This document shows positions 30,761-42,075 of a stretch of 64,000 nucleotides of DNA, one piece after another. Origin of the DNA: Nemertoderma westbladi. Lineage: Eukaryota; Xenacoelomorpha; Nemertodermatida; Nemertodermatidae. The notes under the pieces were generated by a model. The model was given only the letters and a program-made list of their open reading frames with translations. It was not told the origin of the DNA and did not search any database. The stretch covers positions 19,626-83,625 of the forward strand of contig JAUCBJ010008205.1 of assembly GCA_032718475.1 (NCBI GenBank). Direction: 5' to 3'. Made by a program: the position numbers and the translations under genes. Positions within the stretch are counted from its first letter, which is position 1. Each line of letters starts with the position of its first letter.

Positions 30761-31054
30761 ATTGTTTTCATTTATTTGTATTTGTAATTGTTTGAATTTA
30801 TGCAATATTGAGATGCAATAGATTTATATTGGTGAATTTAATTTAGATTTATATTGTACTTACTTAGTAAAGCCTTAAATACGTAAAGTTTGAATTTGTA
30901 ATTACTTTTGTATCGAATCATTATGTAGAAAGGAAGTATTGTTTGAAATTTAATTGTAAATATGTAAGTACGCCCTAAGTATTCTATAGTTTGATTGATT
31001 ATTGGTGAAAACCGTATATTTTATGCACGATAATATCCTGTTTTCATGGAGCGG

Positions 31055-32949
31055 TATAGAATTATATTCCCTAAATGCCGTGGATTTTCAAAATTTTATT
31101 TTATTCGAATTAACTTTGCTAAAAGATTACTTTGAGTCCTCATTTGTATTTGTTTATCTATTGTACGATGTTTAGTCAAGTGGTTCAGTAGCTCAGTCGG
31201 TAGAGCGTTGGAAATTATATATGTAGTAGGTATTGAGTTCGAATCCTAGTAAGTGCGAATTATTTTTTGTGCAGAATTTCAACTCATTTAAATTGACCGC
31301 TACAAATTAAATTGCATTTGTTTGTACCTAGATTAACCAATGAGACTGTAGTTATTTGATTGTAACCAATGTCGTACAAGTTATATATTAGCTGGACCAA
31401 TAGCTATCTTTAAAAACCTGTTAGAACCTATAGAACAATCGAGAATTTTCTCGATTGATTGCAGCACAAATTTGCTATATAAAGGTGCGATTTGTTCATT
31501 AGTTCACCTAATTCTTCTTGATTCACTATCTTACATTGTTTATTGTATAATAGTTATTATCTGATTTTGTAATAAAAGTTAGAAATACTTGTCACATCTG
31601 CCCTTTTCTATCTGTTTTATCATGCTTCACCACGGTGAACCCAGCTAAGGGACAGGATGGCCGGCTAGAGATTGGGCCGCAGCAATGAACGGGAACATCA
31701 AGGGAATGTAGACAGGAGACAACCCGCAATACCATCTTAGTTATTCGCCCATCGCCTGAAAGGTTAGACAGCGTTCGATTCCTTGCTACCTAAGCGTAAG
31801 ACCAAAGATCAAAGGTAGAAGTAGTGACACGCTGTACGCCTAAAATTACATCTTAGTGACTGTACCGTTTTAATTCAGGAAAAAACCGCAGTAGACCTTC
31901 ACATTCCTACGGGGGGGGGGGGGGGGGGGGGGGAGAGAGAGCAGGCAGAGATACTAGTACGCAGATAGGACGTAGGCACACTGGTACAAAGCATACACAT
32001 TGGTAGGGTGCAGCAAACTGTACGCCTAACTCTTGCTAAATACAGGTGCGTTCGCGACTATTTGTAGTACAACAGTGTCCATTGCATCAGAACTTGTAGG
32101 CTAGGAGGGTTGCTGTGTTTCACCTGAATTAGGATTGTACCGTTCAGGCGGTAGGGCAGTTTACGACTAGGCGCAAATAAATTGAGGCTATTAGGGATAT
32201 ACTAACATCTACCGTGTCCCCGCCAATGTCCTGATAGGAAGTTACCCAGCCTACCTAGGTGACTAAAATTCTAGATAAGAGCCAGGATAGCTATTTGTAA
32301 CTGTACGCCTACAGTAGTAAACTAACACATTTCTTCTTAGTATTAGGGACCTGGTACCTAAAATTGCCGAATTCTGGGCGTAGCATTAACTTTATGCCTG
32401 AATTTGAGTCCTGGAAATACGCAAGAGGGGAAGGAGCCTTATTATTCGTGAGTATTGGCCCTACAAGTTACAAAATTAGAATATTTGTAAAATGCACACC
32501 GTACCCAGTAATTATATATGTGAAGGAGCAAAACTGATCTTGACGGTTCAGAATTAACACACGCGCGTTAGAAATTATTTACACCTCAAAATATATAAAA
32601 TTAACTTTCGTCCTTACTGCACTTTGCCCGCTAGTTAGACATCCCCAAATCTCTGCACCTAGCTAGCGTCCCTTTCGCCCAACCATATAAATCACACCGC
32701 GGCAAAGTATACGAGCCCCTTAGTCCGTCAGTGAGTCAGCCTGATTTTAGGATTCGCTGCGCGGGATTTTGTTTTATCGAAGTTTGTCTGCTCGTAGACT
32801 GTTTTCTGCCTCACCGGTTATAAGAGATCGATACTGCAATATATTCGCTTACTTAGAGTTTACTGTTTTGGTGAGAAGGTCGGATTTATGATTTGATTCA
32901 CAAACTTTACAGTAAGATATTGCAGGTATTGTTACTGTCTCTTCTAATA
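31055..32949 (+). repeat. 3' LTR of the BEL element (1,895 bp)
   Basis: Same sequence as the 5' LTR apart from about 16 substitutions counted by eye and six extra bases in the G/GA tract (G23 at 31,911-31,933). The tRNA-like segment (31,182-31,257) and both TATA-like sites are kept. Confidence 0.93.
31182..31257 (+). other. tRNA-like segment inside the 3' LTR
   Basis: Same A and B boxes as in the 5' LTR. One base differs (GAGCGTTGG here, GAGCTTTGG in the 5' LTR), and the 3' copy is the more tRNA-like of the two. Confidence 0.7.
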
Positions 32950-32954
32950 CTTAC
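32950..32954. repeat. Target-site duplication CTTAC (right)
   Basis: Matches 16,691-16,695. The sequence then continues as duplication unit B (TGTATGTCATATTAG...). Confidence 0.93.
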
Positions 32955-33629
32955 TGTATGTCATATTAGTTTATTTGTATTTATCTGTATTTATTAGTAC
33001 TCAACAATATATCATATATTATGATTTACAACGTATTAGTTTATTTGTTTAGTTATTTATTTATCATATATTCATCGTATCCATGTATTCACATCGTCAC
33101 ATTTTGTTATCATGTATTCATCGTCACATTAGTACTTGACTTTACATTAATTTATTTGTATTGACTATAGTTATTTGTATTACTAGTAACTATATATTCA
33201 TCATCACATCCTGTATTATTTTAGGAACATAGTTTATATCTGCACATAATGTCAGTACATTGCAATTAGTAAATTTATAAGTAAGGTCTTTGTTCACACT
33301 ACATTCTCCTTATATATATTTCCCGTTTATAATCTTCATTTGAACTGATCCCTTTATAAATTGTTTATTTATAGTAATACAGTATGTTTTAGTACCTAGA
33401 AGGTGAATTAACTGTTTATTATATTATTGTTTGTACTGTTCCTTAAGTAGTCAATTATATACACACATGCATACATACATACATATGGGATCAATTCAAT
33501 ACAAAGTGAACCCCAATTAACACTCATGCAATCATATAAGAGTTGTCAATAATTCTAAATGATATATTTGACTGTAATATTATATATATGTATTGAGTAC
33601 ATTTATTATGACCACATCCTTAAACTAAC

Positions 33630-33786
33630 CCTAATATCAATGACTAGGTTGTAATCTTTTAGAATATCATCTCTTGCATTGATCTCTGCCAGTCCGAATT
33701 CGACGCCATCTGACACGGATTTGGAACTCCAGACGTCTCCAGACATAGATATCAGCCCTCCCAACCTCACTTCGGACTTTTCTCCG
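33630..33786 (-). pseudogene. GABA-B-receptor-like ligand-binding-domain exon (copy B)
   Basis: Duplicate of 12,347-12,503 with one visible amino-acid change (Ser here for Tyr in the GGLI.MSG segment; Ser is closer to what the receptor family usually has at a small/polar position). Same candidate splice borders. Confidence 0.55.
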
Positions 33787-34139
33787 CTTGTACATAATAT
33801 ATTGTAAATCTTTAGCAGTATGTGAGTGAGACACATAATATTATTAATTGTAAACATCATTGGGAGATGATGAAACAAATTTGATAGAATTTATTAACTA
33901 TGAACTTCCTAGCTAATAATAAGTTCAGGTTATCATCAGAATAGCTTTTTCATGCAAAACAGAGTTATCCAATGAAATATGCATTCCCAAAACAACCAAT
34001 GAGATTCGGGATATGTGGAACAGTCCTCTGTCCAAACACTCAAAGGCTCGAAATCATAACAACTGCTGAAGTAGGCCTTCTTACTAAACAGTACCCACTG
34101 TATTAACCTAATTATTTAAGGTAGGTGCTAAAATACACA

Positions 34140-34624
34140 ACGATCAACAAAGAACAAAAATGACCAGCAATGAGCAACAACGAGCAACAACGAGCAACAA
34201 CGAGCAACAATGAGCAACAACGAGCAACAATGAGCAACAACAAACAACAATGAGCAACAACGAGCAGTAATGAAGTACAACAACGAGCAACAATGAGCAA
34301 TAACGATCAACAACGAGCAACAATGGGCAATAACGATCAACAACGAGCAACAATGAGCAACAACGAGCAACAATGAGCAATAACGATAAACAACGAGCAA
34401 CAATGAGCAACAACGAGCAACAATGAGCAATAACGATTAACAACGAGCAACACTGACTAATAACGAGCAACAATGAGCAATAACGAGCAACAATGAGCAA
34501 TAACGATTAACAACGAGCAACAATGAGCAACAACGAGCAACAATGAGCAATAACGATTAACAACGAGCAACACTGACTAATAACGAGCAGTAATAAAGTA
34601 CAACAACGAGCAACAATGACAACA
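34140..34624 (+). repeat. AACAACGAGC/AACAATGAGC minisatellite (copy B)
   Basis: Appears identical in unit order to copy A at 12,868-13,352, even though such arrays change length quickly. This is another sign that the duplication is recent. Confidence 0.92.
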
Positions 34625-35530
34625 GCAACATGTCATATATTTCATATATTTCATATAACTGAACTTATACTCATACTGAACTTTTAAAACAATATCAATG
34701 CAATATGGTGGTAATAATAAAGTTGTGTAGAAACTGTAGAGGCAATTATATTTACGGCTTGTTATATTTTATGGCTTGGGCAAAGTACATTCTATAGACT
34801 TGTATATTGTATGTAATTAGTACATTATTTGTTCACGATCATTCAGGTGAAGAGAGTTTTATTCTGTTTGTATACTGTCTAACATAAAGGGTTGGTTTTA
34901 GTTTTTGTTATTAACAAGTTTTGTAAGTAGAAAAAGGAGTAATATGTCTTCACATTCAATTTGTGGAAATTACATTTTCACAACATTTGGAGCCCGATAA
35001 AATATACAAAAGAAAATACATTAATATGTATAATTACTTGTGTAATAATCAATTGTAAGTCAAAAACTCAAACATGTTTGTCGATACTGTATAACCGCAA
35101 AGGGAAAGTCAACAGGCAACCCCATTAATCAAAAGGGTATTTCATCACGCAAAGACGATGATGCCTGATCCAAAACCGAGTTGACCAACAACAGCGGGAA
35201 CCAATGGCAAGAAATTAACAAAACTCGCTAATACAAGAAGCGCCTATCGACAACAAGCAACAAACGCAATCAAAGATGTTGGATATATCAATGTGTGATA
35301 TACGCGTAGCGTGTATTAGACTGATCTGAATATATAGGCCGGCTACCAGTTTGACGGCAGTCTGGTTAGATTGGACTGGCAGAACCGTTCCATCATTACA
35401 TATGGCGCAGTTTCAGTACTTACCTACTTGCCCATGCAGTACTGCACTTTGTACTCGGCCTAACTCACTACTCTGCAATTGCTACCGCACTTTATTACCT
35501 TAATAAATAATATCGGCAATTAATATCAAT

Positions 35531-37205
35531 ATGGCAAGAGCAAATGACAACCGCGACCCATTCTCCTTCATTCTACGAAACTTGCCACCCCCATTCGACC
35601 TGGAATCGGAACGCTCCACCTGGGAGCTGTGGTGAGATGAGTGGGACACTTTCCTCGTCACCTCTGGACTTGGAAACTTGCGCGTCACTGACTCAGCCGA
35701 TCCACCTGACCAAACCATATCGGCAGCTCTTCTAGCGGCAACAAACCGCATAAGGCGGGCAACTCTGACCACCGCCTTCTCCCACGCAACGAACGCAGTC
35801 GTCAAGGGTTTGGGCCTGTCCGCCATCGACAACACAGACACTGATGTTATCATCTAACATCTCGGCGTCCATATCGACGGCGGGACCAATAAACGCGTCC
35901 ACCAGCAGGAACTGGCACGCCGATCCTGCCTACTTGAGGAAACTCCGGAGACATTCCTGGTTAACTTCCGGGATATCGCTTCGAAATGCGGATTCGAGGC
36001 ACTCCCGACTCCGGATGCCCATCGCAACGACAGACTGCTCGACCAATTTATCGCCGGCTTCGGCTATAAAGAGGTTACTGAGCACCTACTCCGGCGCCTC
36101 GCAGGAAGTTCGATCACCGGCGCCCTCAACCTCGCCCAAACCGTGTGGACCGTGCGGAAGGATGCAGCCTCACTCTCCTTCTCCTCCACACCAGCACCTA
36201 TGGCAGCTAAGGCGGAGGCAAGGTCGGATAAACGACGGAAAGGGAACCGGAGCCCTCGACAGAGACAGAGCTTACTACCCCATCCAAAGCTACAATTACC
36301 ACACCTACTGTAGACCGTGATATAGCTTGGCGGGCCCTGGAAACCCGCTTCCCGCACCCCCTGTAAGGTGTCTGCAGGGTGATGAAGGGTGGGGACATTA
36401 CTATCAAACTCACTCTGCGCGCGAAACCTAAAAACTCATACGTCAATAGGGCCATCCCAGCGAACCTGGAGGAGGCTTTCAACAGGGAACTGGACGAACC
36501 GAACAGGTGGCCATGGGGATTCTAGAACCAGCCAACGACGAAAACTGCCCCAGTGACTAGCTGAGCCCCATGGTTATTACCCGTAAAAAAGACGGCGAAT
36601 CGGTCCGAATTACCGTCGACCTCCGGGAACTCAACGTGAACATCGTCCGCCCAACCTACTTCTCCCCATCCCCGTTCTATGTCGTTTTGCGGATCCTGCC
36701 CACCGCCGGTGTATTCACCGTTATAGACGGATTAAAGGGGTTCCACCAGGTCAACTTGGACTGGAGTTGGGGTCTTACAACATTCATCACACCGCGAGGC
36801 CACTACCGCTACTGCCGCATGCCCATGGGCTGGCACGGCAGCTCGGATGTTTTTAATGCCCGCATGGCCCAGGCACTCCAGGGGATCCCCAACATCGGCC
36901 GCATTGTGGATGACATTATAATTTACACGGAAACGGCGGAGGAACACGAGGCGGATATATCCTTAAACCCGAAGAAGTTGCAGTTCTGCCTTCCAGAGGT
37001 TAAATTCAGTGGATATATCATCTCCAAAGTGCAATACCGCATCGACCCAGACCTCTCCGAGGACCTCCGCCAATTCCCGGTCCCCACGAACCGACACCAA
37101 CTACGGTCGTTCCTCGGCCTAGCCCAACAGTTGGGCAACTCCACGGCCGAGATCACCTGCCTCGTGGAACCACTACGTGGGTTGAACTCAAGCTGCACAA
37201 AAAGC
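35531..37205 (+). pseudogene. Ty3/Gypsy-like gag and reverse transcriptase, dead (copy B, longer)
   Basis: Same gag lesions as copy A (TGA at codon 35, later stops). The RT runs on past the duplication junction: SSDVFNARMAQALQGIP, then the active-site region NIGRIVDDIIIYTE. Next is a shortened EEHEADI..LNPKKLQF segment, VKFSGYIIS, then RQFPVPTNRHQLRSFLGLAQQL. VDD is preceded by Ile rather than Tyr/Phe, and sequence between TAEEHE and LNPKK has been lost. RNase H and integrase are missing; the element ends at an A-rich junction near 37,215. Confidence 0.75.
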
Positions 37206-37265
37206 GAAATACTGATAAGAAAAAAAAACAAATGCAACCAATTAATGAGTCTCGCTGCCTGAGAG

Positions 37266-40200
37266 TCAGTCAGTCCATATCAGTTTATCTTGAGGGGAAC
37301 GAAACCAGCCAGAGGGCCTGACGAGATGTGTCCATTGACCCAGACGTCCGCTGCCGGCCACCAGGATGGACTTGGGTGACATTACCGAGAAGCCATATGG
37401 ACCGCGGTTTGAGGGGGTGTCTACTATGATGATGTCCCCGCTCTCGACCCTGGGCGGATGTATCTGTTTCCGGTGCCAGAATCGCAAGGTAGGGAGGTAT
37501 TCGGAGGTCCAGCGCGACCAAATAGCCTCAGAGGCAGCCACAGATCGGCGCCAGCTGCGATGCAGTGCAGTGCATTCGCGGATTGGCATGATGAAGTCGA
37601 TAAGGATCCCTCATAGTCTTTAGGCTCTCCCCTTAGCAGATGGGGTTTGTTTACCTCCTCTTGTGGAAGTCCATGGAGGCGCGGCTCAGTAGGTCAGTGA
37701 GGGTCTCCCTGAGATGGTTCAATTCGGCCATGGTGTCTCCCCCTAGGACCACGTCATCGACGTAGAGACTGGCTAGGAGACAAGAGAAGGTGTGCGGTTC
37801 AATGGCTGGAGAGTCAATGACTAAGGGGGTCAATGACTGAGGGATCACCGACCGGGGTCGCATCAGTAGACGAGCTTGGCAGCGCTGGGGCTGAAGCAGC
37901 ATCCGAGGGCAGGCTGAACAGGACTCGCAAGGTAGACTGGAGGGTGCTCAGGGAGCAGTTGAGTCCAAACGGAAGGCGAACGAAGTAGCTCACGACCTCC
38001 CCCTCCTCATCTCGCCACTGTATGCAGAGGTACACACGGTCTGGGTTGGCGATAGAGATCTGGTGGAACGCTTTGACAATGTCCCCTATGGCCATACAGG
38101 GGTAGACTCGGAATCACAGGGCGACGTTGAAGGTTCGGACCTGTCTTCAGACAGTCATTGATGGACAGGCCGTTGGGGGACTTTTGGGTGCCGTCGAAGA
38201 CAATTTGTGTCTTCCCATGCTGCACCACGGCATGGTGCGGCAAGAAGTAAGCAGTGGGGGGTGGAGACGAGAGTTTATCGGCGTACCCCAGTGACTCAAG
38301 CTGCTGGAGTACTTCGAGATGGTTGGGAGTGAGTCGGCGCATGGGGACTCGACTATAGTTACTCATTGGGCAGCCCCCAATACTGGACAAAACTGGAAAC
38401 AACCCCCAATAAGGCGTGGGTGGACAAAGGAGACTGAGGCTTCGTCGTCAGTCTCGGGCATAATTCCGATGGTCTCCAGGTCCCATGGGACATCCACCCC
38501 CCTGGTACAGATGCGGAGAGTTTCGGTTTCGTAGAGGAACGTCGTCCTAGAAGAGTCCAACCAAAGATTGTGTTCTGCGCCTTCACCCCATCCTCGACCA
38601 TTATTCCAGGGAGGAGAATACGTGGGAGGAGATCTGCGCCAAGCAGGAAGTCGGTAGGACGGACAGCTGAGGGGTCAGGGTCCACAAGGTCATTCGTGAG
38701 CCAGTCAGTGGCTCTAGATTCTGTGGCCCTGGGGGGAACAGATAGTGTCGACTACCCAGGTGGTCATGCCGAGGAAAGAGTTGCCCTTGCTGAGCAGAAG
38801 GTCCACCTGGCAGCAATCCAGGGTGGATGAGACAATGCCACCGAATGCCTTGGAGGCAAAGGAAGCCATTTCCCGGACTCTCAGCCCGAGAAGGGAAGCG
38901 AGCTCGGAAGTTATATAAGACTCCTCCAAGCCGGTGTCGAGGAGATGTCTGATCCTCCTAGTAGTAGTTCGTTCGGTGGTGGTCGCTCGCGGTCACCACG
39001 GCAGTCTGCAGGTGGGCGGTTTCCATTCGCAGGCAAGCCACGGTAGTCTTCACTGGAAGGGGTCGGAATTCGGGCACCGAGGGATCCATGGGAGGATGTG
39101 ACGATGCAGAGTGGGCTATTTGGCGTCCACCCGATGGGGCGAACAAGCCAACTCTAGAGAATCCCCATGCGGGGAAGTAAGCTCGTGGTGAAGGAGTCCG
39201 TGGTGCTTCTGAGAGCAAGTCCTGCAGTTAGGCGGTTGGGGGCCGTTGGAAACGTAGTGGCCCGACACCAGGTAGTTAGTACAAAGATTCTGTGATCGAA
39301 CGGCCACAAGTTGATCTCCAGGTGGAGTGTCGTTAATCCTAGGGGGGTGCAGCGTTTTGAAAGAGAAGGTAAGCGAAGGTTTGCGTGCAGATGGTTTGGG
39401 GTTCGTAGATGGGTGGTCGGCGCGTCTAGGCAGTTCACCCGACCGTCGATACGATTCCAGGCCCTCCAGTTCGGTCTTTAGGAAATCTAGTAATGCTTCC
39501 AGGTTATGACGTCCCATAGGCTCGGCGTTCCACTCCAGGACGATCGATTTGGGCAGCTTTGAGAGCAGCTGCGGTGCCAGGAGGAGCCCAGCTAGCTTCG
39601 TAGAGAAGGCACATGGGGCTCGGTCCCCCTTGAGTCCGGTTTTCTCTACTTCTTCGAAGAGAGACTCTAACTCCCGAATGGAGGAAGATAAGGTGTCCAG
39701 TCCACTAAAGTTTGTAACTGGTCTGGGTTGTTGGTCGCGACCGCTGGGGCGTTCACAATCTGCTGGCTGTAGAGTGCGATCAGAACGTTCGGTTGCCCGA
39801 ACCGCAAAATCATTTCCTTAGTGGCTACAGCATAGGCTCTGCCACCACACTTGATGCCCTGCACGGCGGCGAGAGCAGGACCCCGGAGACAGTTCTTTAG
39901 ATAGACGAACTTGGCAGCAGGTTAAACAGTAGACTTATCGAAGTCGACGAGCGCGATGAACTGGTCGTGGAACTGTCTCCAATCCAGGGGATCACCAGAG
40001 AACATGGAGAGAGACAGTTTCAGGAGAGTCGAAGCTGGCAGAAGGGTTTCAACACCAGAAGTAGAGGGCGCAACTGAGTCGCAATCAGCGGGAGAAGGCG
40101 GGTCGTCGACAGAGAGCAGCCCTCAAAGCTGATCGAGGTGGAGTTCGGCCTCAATCGAAAAGTGCGGTCCTGTTACGACTCCATCTCATCGGAAAGAAGT

Positions 40201-40415
40201 TCGGCGGCCTCTTCATCAACAAGCTTGAAGCGCAGCTCGAAGATCCAGAGGAGGGTTGCTTTCCGTTCCTGCAAGCGAGTAGAGTTGAGGGTGACATGCG
40301 CCTTCAGTTCGTCCATAGTTGGGTTGAGAGCACAGATCTCCCGAATCTGTGCTGTAATCGCACCCTTAGTGGGTTTCTTCTGACCCCTCAGAGTAGACTC
40401 AGCAAAGTTCTCCAA
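37266..40415 (-). pseudogene. Second BEL/Pao element, minus strand, dead and internally deleted
   Basis: Read on the minus strand: gag N-terminus (40,415-40,173), gag middle (39,864-39,667), a Cys-rich knuckle region (C..YLVSGH then C..C.QKHHGLLHHE, ~39,300), protease-region fragments (38,929-38,714), the A17 tail (FLLGADLLPRILLPG, ~38,640), RT (IVFDGTQKSPNGLSINDCL, then DIVKAFHQISI, then LYVDDVV; 38,402-37,651). The sequence then jumps to the integrase C-terminal DUF5641-like domain (RWTSEYLPTLRFWHRK...VESGDIIIVD; 37,589-37,266). RNase H and the integrase core are absent. Several frameshifts and stops separate the pieces. It is diverged from the 16.25-kb element and lacks the accessory ORF. 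LTRs were not found. Confidence 0.85.
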
Positions 40416-41094
40416 AGGTAAAAGGTATCCGGTTCGAAGTGTGGCAGACTTGGGCTAGGCGGGGAAGTATCGCGTTGCGATATCTGAGTTTATGTAGGCC
40501 TAGGCCTTTGAAATGCCTGAATGAAAGTTGAATAGAAGGAGCCCATTGCCGTAGGGTATCGCAATACAGTGACAGCACCTAGGAAGTTGAATGGAAGTAG
40601 TCATAAAACGTTAAGAGAAATTCAGGAGAAATATAAATTGACTTCTTATTAACCAATAAGTACAGAAAAGATTATAACAAAAATCACAAAATAAATACCG
40701 AAACTTATCCTAAATTTAGTAGCAGGTTTTGTACAAGAAGCTAGAATTTTGACTAAGAAGTGAAGAAATGATGCATGCAGGGGCTTTAAATACCCCTGCA
40801 TACTGCTTCATGATTGGTGTAATGTTTCGATCCACTTTAGGTGAATCGAACAGCTATTGGGCAGAATGCCAAGGGAAACGTTTGAGAACCTTTACGTTTC
40901 GATCCGATTATTCCGCTAGAGGGAAAGGGATCGAAACGTACAGATATAGTATAGCTATAGTGCTCTACAGCAGAAACATATTTGGAGGCCGCAATGAAGA
41001 AAGTAATAAGGAAAGACAAGTGCTGGTCCCTAGCAAAGGTGAAGGCGATTATTTACAAATAGCACTATGGGAGTACAGTAGATAATTGCTACCA
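40416..41094. other. Spacer between head-to-head BEL remnants, with hairpins
   Basis: TACGTTTCGATCC at 40,893-40,905 is perfectly inverted at 40,928-40,940 (13-bp stem, 22-base loop). TGCAGGGG and CCCCTGCA around 40,780-40,800 form another stem enclosing TTTAAATA. The spacer could contain LTR sequence of either neighbour, but I cannot assign it. Confidence 0.5.
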
Positions 41095-41946
41095 ATGAAG
41101 AAAAATAACATTTCGGATTTGATATGGTTAATGGATCAAATTGGACAACGCTTAGAATCAGAGGACGCTATGTCACAATTCCAAAAAAAAACAGAGAATC
41201 AGGATAGCGGTTACAGTAGAAATGTAAACACAACGCCGACAGCAGCAGCATTACAAGTAGGAACAAGTCACAATACAAATCAACATAGTGCTAATGTCGG
41301 ACGTAGTAATAGCAATTCAACTTACTTAAATTCTTCGGCCAAGAATTTCGTAAGAAAGTCAAACCAACTGCACAAACAGTCACCTAATGTAAGTCCTCCA
41401 GTTTCTGAGTACATTAAAAGTGTTTTCTATAATCAATCACATTATTCATCAGCATGCCACGTGATTCCAGAAGTAGATCAAAGGAGACAAATTCTAGAAA
41501 AAAAGGAATTGTGTTTCAACTGCAACTGTTTGGGTAACAGACACCTAGCTTGTAATTGTATACGTAACAAGCCTTGTTACAAATATAAATGGACTGGTCA
41601 TAATATAGCAATATGCTATCGGCTTCAGAATCAAGGGAGTTCATCATACCATAAATCCAATATAACCAGGTACAATGCATCGACTAGTAGCAACCAATAT
41701 ATGCCTAATAGTATGGTAGTCACGCAAGCACAAAGTGAATACCCAAGTGAAACAGCCAAAACATTAACAGTCAATATTCAGGCGTTAACTTCTAGTATAT
41801 TATCATCAAACGGTTTACTACAAATGGCAGTGATGAAATGTAACACTGCAAATGCGAATAATAAAACATTAAATACATTGTTGCACATTGCGAACATTTG
41901 TAATCAACAATTATGGCACAACTTACAACATACCTATTGTCGATGA
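41095..41946 (+). pseudogene. BEL/Pao gag fragment (knuckle region)
   Basis: A 284-codon frame from the ATG at 41,095. It contains HYSSACHVI..VDQRRQILEKKELCFNCNCLGN and a second Cys/His unit (CYKYKWTGHNIAIC), the arrangement seen at the end of BEL gag between DUF1759 and protease. The first 90 residues are Asn/Ser/Thr-rich. The knuckles are imperfect (C..C.CLGNRHLAC rather than GH), and no protease follows in frame. The frame is preserved, but it is isolated from pol, so it is most likely a fragment. It lies head-to-head with the minus-strand element on its left. Confidence 0.65.
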
Positions 41947-41952
41947 AGAACA

Positions 41953-42075
41953 CGTTGTTTTTGGGGGATGAATAATTGATTTTGGGGGATTAATAAATTG
42001 TTTTTGGGGAATTAAAAATTGTTTTTGGGGGATTAATAATTGTTTTTGGGGGATAAATAATTGTTTTTGGTGAGA
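41953..42075 (+). repeat. G-rich minisatellite, period about 21 bp
   Basis: Five to six units of TTGTTTTTGGGGGATTAATAA with small variants. Each unit holds a G5 run. Confidence 0.88.

Larger units (their letters stand above)
30243..31054 (+). other. AT-rich 3' untranslated region of the BEL element
   Basis: Repeated ATATTTAGTAAG and GAATTTATGCAATATTGAGATGCAATAG phrases, with three copies of the seven-copy motif. A short purine stretch (ATGGAGCGG, 31,046-31,054) directly before the 3' LTR is the only polypurine-tract candidate. Confidence 0.6.
16696..32949 (+). mobile_element. Complete 16.25-kb BEL/Pao LTR retrotransposon with accessory ORF2
   Basis: LTRs at 16,696-18,584 and 31,055-32,949 enclose a leader, gag-pol (19,446-25,853, one internal stop), a spacer, an accessory gene (26,517-30,242) and an AT-rich tail. 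The LTR boundaries follow from three independent comparisons: LTR against LTR, target duplication against target duplication, and the empty site in duplication unit A. The termini are TAT...ATA rather than TG...CA. BEL/Pao elements I know of are usually well under 10 kb, so this one is unusually large. The extra length lies in the LTRs, the accessory gene and long untranslated parts. By eye the LTRs differ at about 16 positions in 1.89 kb plus a G/GA-tract length change, which suggests a recent insertion. Confidence 0.93.
32955..36854 (+). repeat. Tandem duplication unit B, part right of the BEL element
   Basis: Near-identical to 11,670-15,582. Beyond 36,854 the Gypsy sequence continues uninterrupted, so unit B keeps the original right-hand context that unit A lost. 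Confidence 0.9.
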
